The notes beneath the pieces were generated by a model that was not told the DNA's origin, ran no database searches, and saw nothing but the letters and a program-made list of their open reading frames with translations. From assembly GCA_016871895.1 (NCBI GenBank), contig VHBO01000014.1, forward strand, positions 1-44,698: a stretch of DNA of 44,698 nt, given 5' to 3'. Origin of the DNA: Gemmatimonadota bacterium. Lineage in GTDB: Bacteria > Gemmatimonadota > Gemmatimonadetes > Gemmatimonadales > Gemmatimonadaceae. Of this stretch, positions 16,627-25,325 are shown piece after piece. Positions within the stretch are counted from its first letter, which is position 1; every line of letters begins with the position of its first letter. Position numbers and translations under genes: made by a program.

Positions 16627-17139
16627 ATGGACCGCCGCCACTTCCTGTCGCAGACGCTCCTCGCGGGCGTCGTCGTCTCCCTCCCCACCGTGCTGCGCGC
16701 ACAGGGCGCCGCACAGGGCACCACACCACGCACCGCGCAGGGTCGCACCGCCGCCGCGCCCCTCCCGCCGCTCACGGTCTACAAGAGCGCGACCTGCGGG
16801 TGCTGCCGCGCCTGGGTGGACCATATGCGCGGCGCCGGCTTCACCGTGCGCACCGTCGACACCGAGGACCTCGGCCGCGTGAAGGGGGAGCTCGGCGTGC
16901 CGGGCGCGCTGCAGTCGTGCCACACCGCGGTGATCGGGGCGTTCCTCGTCGAGGGGCACGTCCCCGCCGCCGATGTGAAGCGACTCCTCGCGCAGAAGCC
17001 CGCCGTGCGCGGCCTCGCGGTACCCGGCATGCCGGTCGGCTCACCGGGGATGGAACAGGGCGACCCGCGCGAGTATGACCGCTACGAGGTGATGGCGTTC
17101 ACAGCGCAGGGACGGACGTCGGTCTTCGCGCGGCACTGA
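16627..17139 (+). CDS. DUF411 metal-binding protein, exported
   Basis: 170 residues. The N-terminus MDRRHFLSQTLLAGVVV is Tat-like (twin Arg, hydrophobic core) and ends near VLRAQ. The DUF411 domain is recognised by VYKSATCGCCRAWVDHM (a CxCC metal-binding start), LQSCHTAVIGAFLVEGHVPAADV and AVPGMPVGSPGME. Family members are found next to copper-resistance genes and are thought to bind copper; here no other copper gene is nearby, so copper binding is family knowledge, not context. It lies 8 bases after the M20 peptidase gene. Confidence 0.88.
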   Translation: MDRRHFLSQTLLAGVVVSLPTVLRAQGAAQGTTPRTAQGRTAAAPLPPLTVYKSATCGCCRAWVDHMRGAGFTVRTVDTEDLGRVKGELGVPGALQSCHTAVIGAFLVEGHVPAADVKRLLAQKPAVRGLAVPGMPVGSPGMEQGDPREYDRYEVMAFTAQGRTSVFARH

Positions 17140-17193
17140 GCGCGAGCGACGCAGAACCGGCGCGAGCGCTGATCGCCCGCACCAGCAGCACCA

Positions 17194-18981
17194 TCACCGC
17201 ACCGAGCGGTCCCGGCGCACCTGTACCCGCTTCCCCTTGATCGTCGTCGCCGAGAGCGTCGCGATCACCTCGTCCGCCACCGCGTCCGGCACCTCGACGA
17301 TGCTGTGCCGGTCCCAGATCTGGATCGCGCCGATCGCGCTGGCGTCCATCCCCATCTCATTGGTGATCGCGCCGACGATGTCGCCGGGCCGGATCTTCAG
17401 CTTGCGCCCCGCGCCGAGGTAGAGCTTCGCCATCGCCCCGGCCGGACCGGCGCCCTTGCGCTTCGCGGTCGTGCGCGGCGTCTTGGCCGCGGGCCCGCGG
17501 GCGGGACGCGCCGCCGTCGGCCGCGTCGCCGACATCCCCGCCGTCTCCGATGACGTCGCCTCGCGGCGTGCCTTGCGCACCGCCTCGCGCTCACGCGCCG
17601 GATGCCGCTCCCGCGCGTCGGGAATCTCTTCTTCCGCCGCCGCGCCCGTCTCCCCCATCGCCTGGCGCACCGCCGCGGCCGCGATGTCGCGCGGATCGAA
17701 CTCCGCCGCGAGGGCGTCGACGATCCTCCGCCACGGCTCGAGCCCGCCCGCGACGATCACCGCGCGCAACGCCGCCTGCGTCGCCGCCGCGCGGCTCGCC
17801 TGCAGGTCCGCGACGCTCGGGATCGGCTGCACCGTGATCGGTTGCCCCGTCGCACGCTCGAAGCTGCGGAGCCACCGCTGCTCCCGTGGCTCCATCAGCG
17901 TGATCGCCAGCCCCGCCCGTCCCGCCCGCCCCGTCCGCCCGATCCGATGCACGTACGCCTCGGTCGCGTTCGGGACGTCGAAGTTCACCACGTGCGAGAC
18001 GTGCTGCACGTCGAGGCCGCGCGCGGCGACGTCGGTCGCCACGAGCAGCGTCGAGGTCTTGGCACGGAACCGCTTCATCACGCGGTCGCGCTGCTCCTGC
18101 GAGAGGCCACCGTGCAACGCCTCCGCCGGGAGCCCGCGCCCGGTGAGCGTCTCCGTGAGCGCGTCGACCTCGGTGCGCGTGCGGCAGAAGACGATCGCGC
18201 TCGTCGGCCGCTCGATGTCGAGGATGCGCGCGAGCGCGGGCATCTTGTACGGGCGCCCCACGAGATACGCGACCTGGCGGATCGTCGCGGTCCGCGCCGC
18301 CTTCACCGCGGCGGTGTCGACCTCGATCACCTCGGGGTCGCGCAGATGCGTCTTCGCGATTGCCGCGATGCGCGGCGCGAGGGTCGCCGAGAAGAGCGCG
18401 ACCTGCTTCTCTGCCGGCGTCGCGGCGAGGATCGCCTCGAGGTCCTCGGCGAAGCCCATATCGAGCATCTCGTCGGCCTCGTCGAGCACCACGGTGCGCA
18501 ACGTGCCGAGGAAGATCGTCTTCCGGCGGATGTGATCAAGCGCACGCCCGGGCGTCGCGATCACCACGTCGGCGCCGCGCTTGAGCGTGCGGATCTGGCT
18601 CTCCATCGGGGTGCCACCGTAGATCGGCACGGCGACCGCCCCGAGCCCGGCGCCGTATTTCCGGATCGCCTCGGCCACCTGCATCGCGAGCTCACGCGTC
18701 GGGACGAGCACGAGCGCGGCGGTCCGCTCGCGCGGCGGCGCCTCGGGTGTCAGACGGTGCAGCAGCGGGAGCGCGAAGGCGGCGGTCTTCCCGGTGCCAG
18801 TTGCCGCCTGCGCGAGCACGTCGCGGCCGGCGAGGAGCGTCGGAATCGCCGCGCGTTGGATCGGGGTCGGTTCCTCGTAGCCGAGGGCCGTCAGCACCGC
18901 CGCGACACGCGGCTCGAGGCCGAGCGCGTCGAAGCCGCTCGGCGTGGCGGGGGTCGGTGGGACGATCGTCGGGGCGTTCAG
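17194..18981 (-). CDS. DEAD-box RNA helicase with C-terminal DbpA-type RNA-binding domain
   Basis: 595 residues if started at the CTG at 18981, which overlaps the desaturase stop (CTGA). Between that stop and a GTG at 18897 the frame has no ATG, GTG or TTG, yet it already encodes the conserved Phe of the Q motif (SGFDALGLEPRVAAVL), so the GTG would cut off part of the family domain. Then follow EPTPIQRAAIP, the Walker A AATGTGKTAAFALPLL, PTRELAMQV, DEADEMLDMGF, SATL, VATDVAARGLDVQHV and HRIGRTGRAGR. After a basic linker the last 80 residues (KLYLGAGRKLKIRPGDIVGA) form the DbpA/CsdA RNA-binding domain. Likely role: cold-induced or ribosome-assembly RNA unwinding. It is last in the minus-strand operon. 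Confidence 0.9.
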   Translation of the reverse strand: MNAPTIVPPTPATPSGFDALGLEPRVAAVLTALGYEEPTPIQRAAIPTLLAGRDVLAQAATGTGKTAAFALPLLHRLTPEAPPRERTAALVLVPTRELAMQVAEAIRKYGAGLGAVAVPIYGGTPMESQIRTLKRGADVVIATPGRALDHIRRKTIFLGTLRTVVLDEADEMLDMGFAEDLEAILAATPAEKQVALFSATLAPRIAAIAKTHLRDPEVIEVDTAAVKAARTATIRQVAYLVGRPYKMPALARILDIERPTSAIVFCRTRTEVDALTETLTGRGLPAEALHGGLSQEQRDRVMKRFRAKTSTLLVATDVAARGLDVQHVSHVVNFDVPNATEAYVHRIGRTGRAGRAGLAITLMEPREQRWLRSFERATGQPITVQPIPSVADLQASRAAATQAALRAVIVAGGLEPWRRIVDALAAEFDPRDIAAAAVRQAMGETGAAAEEEIPDARERHPAREREAVRKARREATSSETAGMSATRPTAARPARGPAAKTPRTTAKRKGAGPAGAMAKLYLGAGRKLKIRPGDIVGAITNEMGMDASAIGAIQIWDRHSIVEVPDAVADEVIATLSATTIKGKRVQVRRDRSVR

Positions 18982-19988
18982 CGCGCCGCCCGGCGCGCGC
19001 GGAGGTCACGGAAGGAGACCAGCTTCCCCTGCGCCTCGTCCCACAGCGCGAGCCGCAGCGTCTTCACCGCCGTGCCGAGCGTCAGCACCGGCGCCGCCTC
19101 GAAGATCGTGTTCTCAGCGTGCGCCTGCGGGAGCCGGTAGTTCGGGATCTTCGGCCCGAGATGGTGCACGTGGTGGAACCCGATGTTCCCCGTGAACCAG
19201 TTCAGCACCGGCGGTAACTGCAGGAAGGAGCTTCCGGTGATCGCGGCGGTGGCATAGTCCCACTGCTGGCCGCGCTCCCAGTACGCCTCCTCGAACTGAT
19301 GCTGCACGTAGAAGAGGAAGATGCCGCCCGCGGCCGCGAGGTACATCGCCGGCACGTAGAGCAGCACCACCGACTCCCACCCGACGGTCAGGATGAAGAT
19401 CGTCGCCGTCGCGGCGATCGCGAGGTTGGTCATCCAGACGTTCCAGAGCTGCGTCGGTCCCGTCGAGGCGCTGAAGGTGCGCCACCGTGAGAGAACCATC
19501 ATATGAATCGGCCCGAGCCCGAAGAGGACGATCGGATGCCGATAAAGGCGGTACTTCAGCTTCCCGACGCGCGAGAGCGCCTCGTACTCCGCCACCGTCA
19601 ACGTCGAGACGTCCCCCGTGCCGCGCCGCTCGAGGTCACCCGAGGAGGCGTGATGGATCGCGTGATCGCGGCGCCACTGCAGGAACGGGGTGAACGTCAG
19701 CACTCCGGTGATGAACCCGACAGCGTCGTTCACCTCCGGCCACGGGAGGAAGCTCCCGTGCGCGCAGTCGTGCATGATGATGAAGGTCCGGACGAGCAGG
19801 CCGGCGATGACGAGCATCACGAGCGCCGTCGCCCACGGCGCCACCGGCATCAGCTTATAGCCGACGACCAGCGTGACGACGAGGAGCCCGATGGTGCTCA
19901 CGACCTGCCAGAGGGAACGGGCCCAGTCGGCCCCGGCATAGCGCGCGACGACAGCGCGCCACTGGAAACGATCGAAGCGGCCGGCCAT
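18978..19988 (-). CDS. Membrane fatty-acid desaturase
   Basis: 336 residues with about five or six membrane segments. The three histidine boxes of the di-iron desaturases are present: HDCAH at 73-77, HAIHH at 109-113 and HHVHH near residue 270. The middle insert SSGDLERRGTGDVSTLT is typical of omega-6/delta-12 type enzymes. It introduces double bonds into acyl chains and so tunes membrane fluidity. The start ATG shares one base with the FKBP stop, and its own stop overlaps the helicase start. The pairing of a desaturase with a DEAD-box helicase suggests a cold-adaptation unit (inference). Confidence 0.92.
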   Translation of the reverse strand: MAGRFDRFQWRAVVARYAGADWARSLWQVVSTIGLLVVTLVVGYKLMPVAPWATALVMLVIAGLLVRTFIIMHDCAHGSFLPWPEVNDAVGFITGVLTFTPFLQWRRDHAIHHASSGDLERRGTGDVSTLTVAEYEALSRVGKLKYRLYRHPIVLFGLGPIHMMVLSRWRTFSASTGPTQLWNVWMTNLAIAATATIFILTVGWESVVLLYVPAMYLAAAGGIFLFYVQHQFEEAYWERGQQWDYATAAITGSSFLQLPPVLNWFTGNIGFHHVHHLGPKIPNYRLPQAHAENTIFEAAPVLTLGTAVKTLRLALWDEAQGKLVSFRDLRARRAAR

Positions 19989-20476
19989 CAGTTGATCCGG
20001 TTGAGGTCGACGACGAACACCAGGATGGAGTTCGACGGGATGGACCCGACGCGCTCACCACCGTAACCGAGCGCCGGGGGGATGATCAGCTGCCGACGCC
20101 CACCGACTTTCATCCCGCGAATCCCCTGATCGAAGCCCGGGATGACGGCGCCGGTACCGAGGGTGAAGGGACCGAGCGTTCCGGCATCGAACTGCGTGCC
20201 GTTGCGCAGGTAGCCGGCGTAACCGACGGTGACCGACTTGTTCGTATCGGCGGGGACCGTCGCCCCGGTGCCGACGATGAGGTCGCGGTAGTAGAGCCCG
20301 CTCGCCGTCTTGGTGGAGGCGGCGAGGTTCACATCGAGGGCAGCGGCGAAGTTCGTCTCCTCGATCTCCGGGATGAAGACCGAGTCACCGCCACAGGCGG
20401 CCGCGGCGAGGAGGAGCAGGAGCGCCGCGGCGCGACGCCGGAGGCCGAAGGCGGACCGAAGAGAGGCGTGAGACAT
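19988..20476 (-). CDS. FKBP-type peptidyl-prolyl isomerase lipoprotein
   Basis: 162 residues. The signal peptide ends at a lipobox with Cys28, so it is membrane-anchored in the periplasm. The FKBP fold follows: GYAGYLRNGTQFDAG, TLGTGAVIPGFDQGIRGMK, GGRRQLIIPPALGYGGE and IPSNSILVFVVDL, which carry the usual active-site Asp, Phe, Trp-position and Tyr residues. It should help fold exported proteins. A TACCTT hexamer 5 bases upstream suggests its own promoter. Its stop shares a base with the desaturase ATG. Confidence 0.93.
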   Translation of the reverse strand: MSHASLRSAFGLRRRAAALLLLLAAAACGGDSVFIPEIEETNFAAALDVNLAASTKTASGLYYRDLIVGTGATVPADTNKSVTVGYAGYLRNGTQFDAGTLGPFTLGTGAVIPGFDQGIRGMKVGGRRQLIIPPALGYGGERVGSIPSNSILVFVVDLNRIN

Positions 20477-20481
20477 CCCAT

Positions 20482-20487
20482 AAGGTA
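20482..20487 (-). promoter_or_regulatory. Possible -10 element in front of the FKBP gene
   Basis: On the minus strand TACCTT ends 5 bases before the ATG at 20476. The 46-base gap after the ThrE stop leaves room for an internal promoter with a leaderless start. No clear -35. Confidence 0.35.
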
Positions 20488-20522
20488 ACGCCCCACCGGT
20501 CCGTCGGCGTTCCGCCGTTCCC

Positions 20523-21803
20523 CTACAGATGGCGACGCGGCGGCACCAGGAGCGCGCCGAAGAGGAGTCCCGCCGTCAGGGCGAGCAGCGCGCTCAGCAC
20601 CGCGATCAGCGTCTCCAGCCCCATCGTGTAGTCGCGGGCCATCACCATCCCGAGCGCCCGGAACCCGACGCTCCCGGGCACGAGGAGCATGATCCCCGGC
20701 AACCGCACCAACGACCCGGGCCGGCCACTCCAACGGCCGTACAGGTTGGCGAGCGCCGCCATCGCGAGACTCGCGAAGAAGACGCCCCCCGCGAAGACCG
20801 CCGAGCCATCCGCGAACCACGCGCCGGTCACCCGCGTGATCACATACCCCGCGAGCGCGCTCGCCATCACCAACGGCACATCGCGCCGCGCGGCCTGGAA
20901 GAGCGTCGCGAAGCTCGCGGCCGCGAGCACCGCCGCCACCCACTCCACCGCGACCGGCAGCGTCGAGGGCACCGGCGTCGGCACAGTCCATCCGATCGCG
21001 CCAAGGACCTGCGTCGCAGCGATGCTCCCAAAGGTGAGCTTGAGGAGCACCGTGAGCGCCCCCGCCGCACGCGCCGAGCCCGAGGAGAGTTGCTGCGTCG
21101 CGAGCTCCGTCATCGCCGTGGTCAGCATCAATCCCGGCATCAGCACGATCAGCGCGGAGACCACCACCGTCTGCACCGCGATCGGGGCGACGAAGTGCCC
21201 GAAGAGCGTCGCGAGCGTCGTCGCGACGAGCGCGCTCACCGCTTCATTCGCGGCGTCGAGGTCGGGGTGTTCCCCGCTGCGGACCGAGATCCACCCGATC
21301 ACGAGCCCGATCACGCAGGCGACCGCGAGATCGAGCCACGACGTGCCCAAGAGCCCCGCGACCGCCGTCGACGCCACACCGAACGCGGTGATCGTGCGCA
21401 GCCGACGCGCGCGGGTCATCGGGCGGTCGAGCGCCAACATCGCGGCCCACGCCCCGTCGATGTCGAGCCGGCCGGCGAGCACCTCCTCCCCGATCCGGTC
21501 GAGCGCCGCGAGCGCGCCGAGATCCACGTGGCCCGGCTCGAGCCGGAGCACCCGCGTCTGCTGGCTCCCGAGGAGTGCGTCGGTGTCAGTTAGCGAGAGT
21601 AGCAGACCCGTCGGGGTCGACCACGCCTCGCATTCGAGCCGCAGCGCGCGCGCCGTTGCCCGGATCGCGCCCTCGAGTCGCTGCGAGCTCACCCCGGCGT
21701 TGTGCAGCCGCCTCGCGAACTCCGTGAGGAACCGCACCCGCGCGTCGAGCGCGTGTGCGTTCCCCATCCCCGCTCCGACCGACACGCCTCGGTCCGGCGT
21801 CAC
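20523..21803 (-). CDS. Threonine/serine exporter, ThrE family
   Basis: 426 residues from the GTG at 21803, which overlaps the preceding stop (GTGA); the ATG at 21767 is another possible start. The N-terminal 140 residues are the soluble DUF1212-type domain (FTEFARRLHNAGVSSQRLE-like start, then LLLSLTDTDALL). About ten hydrophobic helices follow, including LMPGLMLTTAMTELA, the conserved PG motif of the first half, and LPGIMLLVPGSVGFRALGM of the second half. Both halves, which are separate genes in many bacteria, are in one chain here. It would export threonine or serine, or small peptide products, matching its position next to a secreted double peptidase. Confidence 0.87.
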   Translation of the reverse strand: MTPDRGVSVGAGMGNAHALDARVRFLTEFARRLHNAGVSSQRLEGAIRATARALRLECEAWSTPTGLLLSLTDTDALLGSQQTRVLRLEPGHVDLGALAALDRIGEEVLAGRLDIDGAWAAMLALDRPMTRARRLRTITAFGVASTAVAGLLGTSWLDLAVACVIGLVIGWISVRSGEHPDLDAANEAVSALVATTLATLFGHFVAPIAVQTVVVSALIVLMPGLMLTTAMTELATQQLSSGSARAAGALTVLLKLTFGSIAATQVLGAIGWTVPTPVPSTLPVAVEWVAAVLAAASFATLFQAARRDVPLVMASALAGYVITRVTGAWFADGSAVFAGGVFFASLAMAALANLYGRWSGRPGSLVRLPGIMLLVPGSVGFRALGMVMARDYTMGLETLIAVLSALLALTAGLLFGALLVPPRRHL

Positions 21804-24136
21804 GTCGTCGGACCGCGGCGCGTCGGGATCAGGATCAACTGCTCCTGCGGCGGCGTCAGGAACTCGGCCCCATCCCGCGTGATCACTGTCATCTCCTCCA
21901 CGGAGATCGTCTTCGTCCCCTCACCCCACGTTTTCCCATCGCTCCCGGGGAGCGCCCACGCCATGAAGCCGTCGAAGGCGAAGGTCATCCCGGGGCGCAG
22001 CGCGCGACGCTCGGTACGGTTCAAACGCGGCCCCGCGTCGTGCGCCCAGTAGCCGACCCCGTGCCCCGTCCCCCACGGCACCGTCGTCGACCCCTCACGC
22101 GCCATCACCACCCGCTGCGCGGAATCCACCTGCGCCCCCGTCGCGCCCGGCCGCATCGCCGCGAACGCCGCGCGCGAGCCCGCCCGGCCGATCTCCCACC
22201 GCCGCTGCACCTCCGCCGGCGGCGCGGTCTCACCGGGCCGCAGCACGTACGCGAAGCGCTGGATGTCGGTGCCCCAGACGCCGTAGACCTTGATGCCGAA
22301 GTCCGTCTGGATCACATCACCCGGCTGGATCACGCGGTCGCTCGCGTGCGAGTGCCCGCGGTCGGGACCCGAGTTCACACTCGGGTTCTGCGACGGGTTC
22401 CACCCGTCGTCCACGCCGAGCTCCCGCATCCGCCGCTTCAGGTAGCGCGCGATATCGGAGTCCTTCGTGATTCCCGGCACCACCTGCGCGTACGCCTCCA
22501 CCTCCAAGCGCGCCGTGAGTGCCGCCGCGCGCTTCATGATGTCGACCTCCGCGGGGAGCTTCACCGCGAGCCAGCTCTGCACGAGGTCGTGCGACGAGAC
22601 GAGGCGACGCGCCCACGTGGGGCCGAGCGCCTGCTCGAGGCCGCGACGCTGGGTGGCCGAGAGGCCGTCGGCGATCCCACTCCCCTCGCCGCTGTTGATG
22701 GCGATGCGCTGCGCGCCCGAGGCGCGGAGCCGCTCCGCGATCGCGCGATAGAGCGCGGCCGTCGTCCCGTCGTAGACGACCACCGAGTCGTGCGTGCCGA
22801 GTTCGCGGAGCGCGATCGCCTCCCCGAACCCCGAGAGCATCACCGTGCGCACCGTGTCGCCGCGCCGCGTCACGATCACCGCCGACGGGGCGCCCGCGTT
22901 CTCGCCCCCCAGATGCAGGGCGAGCGGATCGTTCGCGTTCTCCCGGAAGAGGCTCACCCAGGCGTCGATGTTCGTCTCGCGCATCGCGGCGGGGAGCAGC
23001 CGCGCGATCCGCTCCTTTCGGATCGCCGGCCAGGGATTCGGCCCGGTGAAGTCGTCGGCGCGCGGTGGGGGCGCATCTCCCGCGACGGCGCGCGGCGCCA
23101 GATGGCGCGCGAAGAACTCCCAGGTGAGGTCCCACGAGTCGATCTGATCCGGCGAGTCATCGCGGAGGAGCGTCTCGCGGTTCACGCGGCGACTGAAGGT
23201 GTGCCCCCCACTCGCCGGTCCCGGAGCCGGATCCACATAGATCTTCGTCTCGGCGAGGTGCGGCTTGCGGGCACGCAGCGCGTCGACGAGCTGCTGGTCC
23301 TCGACGAAATCGACGTCGGTGTCGTTCGTCGCGACGTGTACGAGGAGCGGGCGCTCGAGTGCGTCGACGTGATAGAGCGGGGAGCGGCGGATGTATTCCG
23401 CACGCTGTTCGAAGGGGAGCCCCGAGAGCTCGCGCTGCGTCGAGAAGCTCCGCGCATACGACGGGCCCTTGTACGAGAGGCGGAAGACGAGGTTCGTCAC
23501 CGGGACGATCGCCGCACCCGCCACGAAGCGCGCGCGGTCGCCACGCATCATCAAGAGGGCCGTGATGTAGCCGCCGTGGCTCCATCCCATCAGCCCGATG
23601 CGAGCCGGGTCCACCTCGGGACGCGTCCGCAGGAAGTCCACCGCATCCTCGACGTCATCGAGTTCCTTGCCGCCGTAATCGATGGCCCGGTGGTGCGCCT
23701 CACCATACCCGGTGGAGCCGCGGTAGTCGGGCGCGACGATCACATACCCGCGCTGCGTCGCCTCGATGATGAAGGGGAGGTAGTTCTGGTCCCAGTTCCC
23801 GTGCACGCCGCCGTGCACCCAGACGAGGGCCGCGTGCGCGCGCGCGCCGCGCGTGGCGAGCGGCGAGAACACATAGACCGGGATGTCGAGGTCGTTGTGG
23901 CGGCTCCGGTACGTCGTCTTCTCGTACCGCATCACGCCAGCGCTCCGCGCGGCGAAGAGGCTGTCGGTCCGGGCCTTCGCCGCGAGGTCGCGGGCGTAGT
24001 CGGCGGCCGGATGGTCCTCGTGCCGGTCGCTCACGTAGAGCTTGGCGGCGCGCTCAGGGTCCATCGCGACGGCGGGACGCGCCGGGGCCTGGGCGAGGAG
24101 GGGGAGGGCGAGACAGCAGGCGAGGAGGAGGCGCAT
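21800..24136 (-). CDS. Secreted bifunctional peptidase: S9 prolyl-oligopeptidase domain fused to an M24 Xaa-Pro peptidase domain
   Basis: 778 residues with a signal peptide (MRLLLACCLALPLLAQ). Residues 65-345 are an S9-type alpha/beta hydrolase without a beta-propeller: VHGGVHGNW, DYRGSTGYGE, nucleophile Ser186 in GWSHGGY, an acid in NDTDVDF (271-277) and His312 in GGHTF. From about 370 on it is M24: a creatinase-like N-domain, then the pita-bread domain with Asp612, Asp624, His692 and Glu747/Glu748 as metal ligands. The usual fourth ligand Glu appears as Asp722 (AFDGF). Both domains look complete. Both families are often proline-specific, so the protein may process Pro-rich peptides in two steps. 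It leads the operon with the ThrE exporter. Confidence 0.88.
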   Translation of the reverse strand: MRLLLACCLALPLLAQAPARPAVAMDPERAAKLYVSDRHEDHPAADYARDLAAKARTDSLFAARSAGVMRYEKTTYRSRHNDLDIPVYVFSPLATRGARAHAALVWVHGGVHGNWDQNYLPFIIEATQRGYVIVAPDYRGSTGYGEAHHRAIDYGGKELDDVEDAVDFLRTRPEVDPARIGLMGWSHGGYITALLMMRGDRARFVAGAAIVPVTNLVFRLSYKGPSYARSFSTQRELSGLPFEQRAEYIRRSPLYHVDALERPLLVHVATNDTDVDFVEDQQLVDALRARKPHLAETKIYVDPAPGPASGGHTFSRRVNRETLLRDDSPDQIDSWDLTWEFFARHLAPRAVAGDAPPPRADDFTGPNPWPAIRKERIARLLPAAMRETNIDAWVSLFRENANDPLALHLGGENAGAPSAVIVTRRGDTVRTVMLSGFGEAIALRELGTHDSVVVYDGTTAALYRAIAERLRASGAQRIAINSGEGSGIADGLSATQRRGLEQALGPTWARRLVSSHDLVQSWLAVKLPAEVDIMKRAAALTARLEVEAYAQVVPGITKDSDIARYLKRRMRELGVDDGWNPSQNPSVNSGPDRGHSHASDRVIQPGDVIQTDFGIKVYGVWGTDIQRFAYVLRPGETAPPAEVQRRWEIGRAGSRAAFAAMRPGATGAQVDSAQRVVMAREGSTTVPWGTGHGVGYWAHDAGPRLNRTERRALRPGMTFAFDGFMAWALPGSDGKTWGEGTKTISVEEMTVITRDGAEFLTPPQEQLILIPTRRGPTT

Positions 24137-24249
24137 GCGGGGGCTCGGACGAGGGGGAGGACGCTTCAGAGACTTAACACCGGGGATGACGCGGACGTAG
24201 GTTCGTGGAGATGAGAAGGGTCACCCTCCCCACCCGCCCCGGTAATCCT

Positions 24250-24816
24250 ATGCGCTCCCTCCTCGCCCTCGCGACCGCCGCGACCCTCACCGCCTGTGCC
24301 GCGTCGACGTCCTCGCCCGACCCGGACATCGCCCCGACGCCGACCGTCGCGACCGCCCGCATCGTCACCACCGAAGGGGGGACGGTGACCGCCGGCGCGA
24401 TGAACATCGACCTCGACGTCCGCCTCCTCGTCACCGGCACGCCGGATCAGGCTTGGACCGCGCTCTCCGGCGTCTACCAGGAGCTCGGAATCCCGCTCTC
24501 GGTGAACGACGCCGCGACCAAGACCCTCGGCAACACCGGCTGGCGCGTCCGCCGCTCTATCGGCCGCGTGCCGGCGCAACGCTACCTCGACTGCGGTTCG
24601 TCGGGCACCATCCAGAACGCCGAGACCTATCAGCTCACGCTGTCGATCGTCTCCAACGTGAAGCCCAACCCGCGCGGCGGCTCGATCGTCACCACCGCGC
24701 TCTCCGGCACCGGTCGCAACCCCATCACGTCGTCGAGCGCGGATGTCCGCTGCGTTAGCACCGGCGACCTCGAGCTGCGCATCCGGGAGATGGTCGAGCG
24801 CGGCATCGTGCGCTGA
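24250..24816 (+). CDS. Lipoprotein of unknown function
   Basis: 188 residues from the ATG at 24250; an ATG at 24205 is in frame but puts 15 residues before the signal. The signal peptide ends in a lipobox (LTAC, Cys16), so the protein is probably membrane-anchored. The mature part has a polar linker, then a mixed alpha/beta domain with GTPDQAWTALSGVYQELGIPL and two cysteines (LDCGSSG, DVRCVS) that could form a disulphide. I do not recognise the family. It stands alone, divergent from the S9-M24 gene and convergent with the peroxidase. Confidence 0.7.
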   Translation: MRSLLALATAATLTACAASTSSPDPDIAPTPTVATARIVTTEGGTVTAGAMNIDLDVRLLVTGTPDQAWTALSGVYQELGIPLSVNDAATKTLGNTGWRVRRSIGRVPAQRYLDCGSSGTIQNAETYQLTLSIVSNVKPNPRGGSIVTTALSGTGRNPITSSSADVRCVSTGDLELRIREMVERGIVR

Positions 24817-24839
24817 CGACCGCGCGGCCGAGCGCGGCG

Positions 24840-25325
24840 CTACAGCAGCGCGGCGATGTCCGCGGCGATCGCCGACGGCGTCACCTGCGGCCCATAACGA
24901 CGCACCACCCGTCCGTCCCGCGCGACGAGGAACTTCGTGAAGTTCCACTTGATCGCCTCGGTCCCCAACAGACCGGGGCGTTCGCGTTTCAGGTGCGTCC
25001 AGAGCGGATGCGCGGCCGGGCCGTTCACGTCGACCTTCGCGAACATCGGGAAGGTCACGTCATACGTCGTCGAGCAGAACGTCGCGATCTCGTCGGCGCT
25101 CCCCGGCTCCTGCCCGCCGAACTGGTTGCAGGGGAAGCCGAGCACCGCGAAGCCACGCGGTCCGAACTCGCGATGGAGCCGCTCGAGCCCCGCGTACTGC
25201 GGCGTCATCCCGCACCCGCTCGCGACATTCACGAGCAGCAGCACCTGTCCCTTCCACGGCGCGAGCGTCGTCGGTGCGTCACCGAGGAGTGGCTGCACGG
25301 GGATCGAATAGAGATCGTCGGTCAC
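24840..25325 (-). CDS. Glutathione peroxidase-family thiol peroxidase
   Basis: 161 residues from a GTG at 25325 that overlaps the upstream stop (GTGA). The family motifs are NVASGCGMTPQY with peroxidatic Cys38 (Cys, not selenocysteine), LGFPCNQFGGQEPG with Cys66 and Gln72, and KWNFTKFLV with Trp127 and Asn128. A third Cys in ATFCSTTYDV (Cys84) is a possible resolving residue. No signal peptide, so cytoplasmic. It reduces hydrogen or lipid peroxides, with thioredoxin or glutathione as donor (family knowledge). It is co-transcribed with the SGNH hydrolase. Confidence 0.94.
   Translation of the reverse strand: MTDDLYSIPVQPLLGDAPTTLAPWKGQVLLLVNVASGCGMTPQYAGLERLHREFGPRGFAVLGFPCNQFGGQEPGSADEIATFCSTTYDVTFPMFAKVDVNGPAAHPLWTHLKRERPGLLGTEAIKWNFTKFLVARDGRVVRRYGPQVTPSAIAADIAALL

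Noticed and set aside
21755-24214. Plus-strand frame of 819 codons opposite the S9-M24 gene
   Set aside because: Shadow frame: repetitive Arg/Glu/His/Val composition and no recognisable domain, while the minus strand shows two complete active sites.
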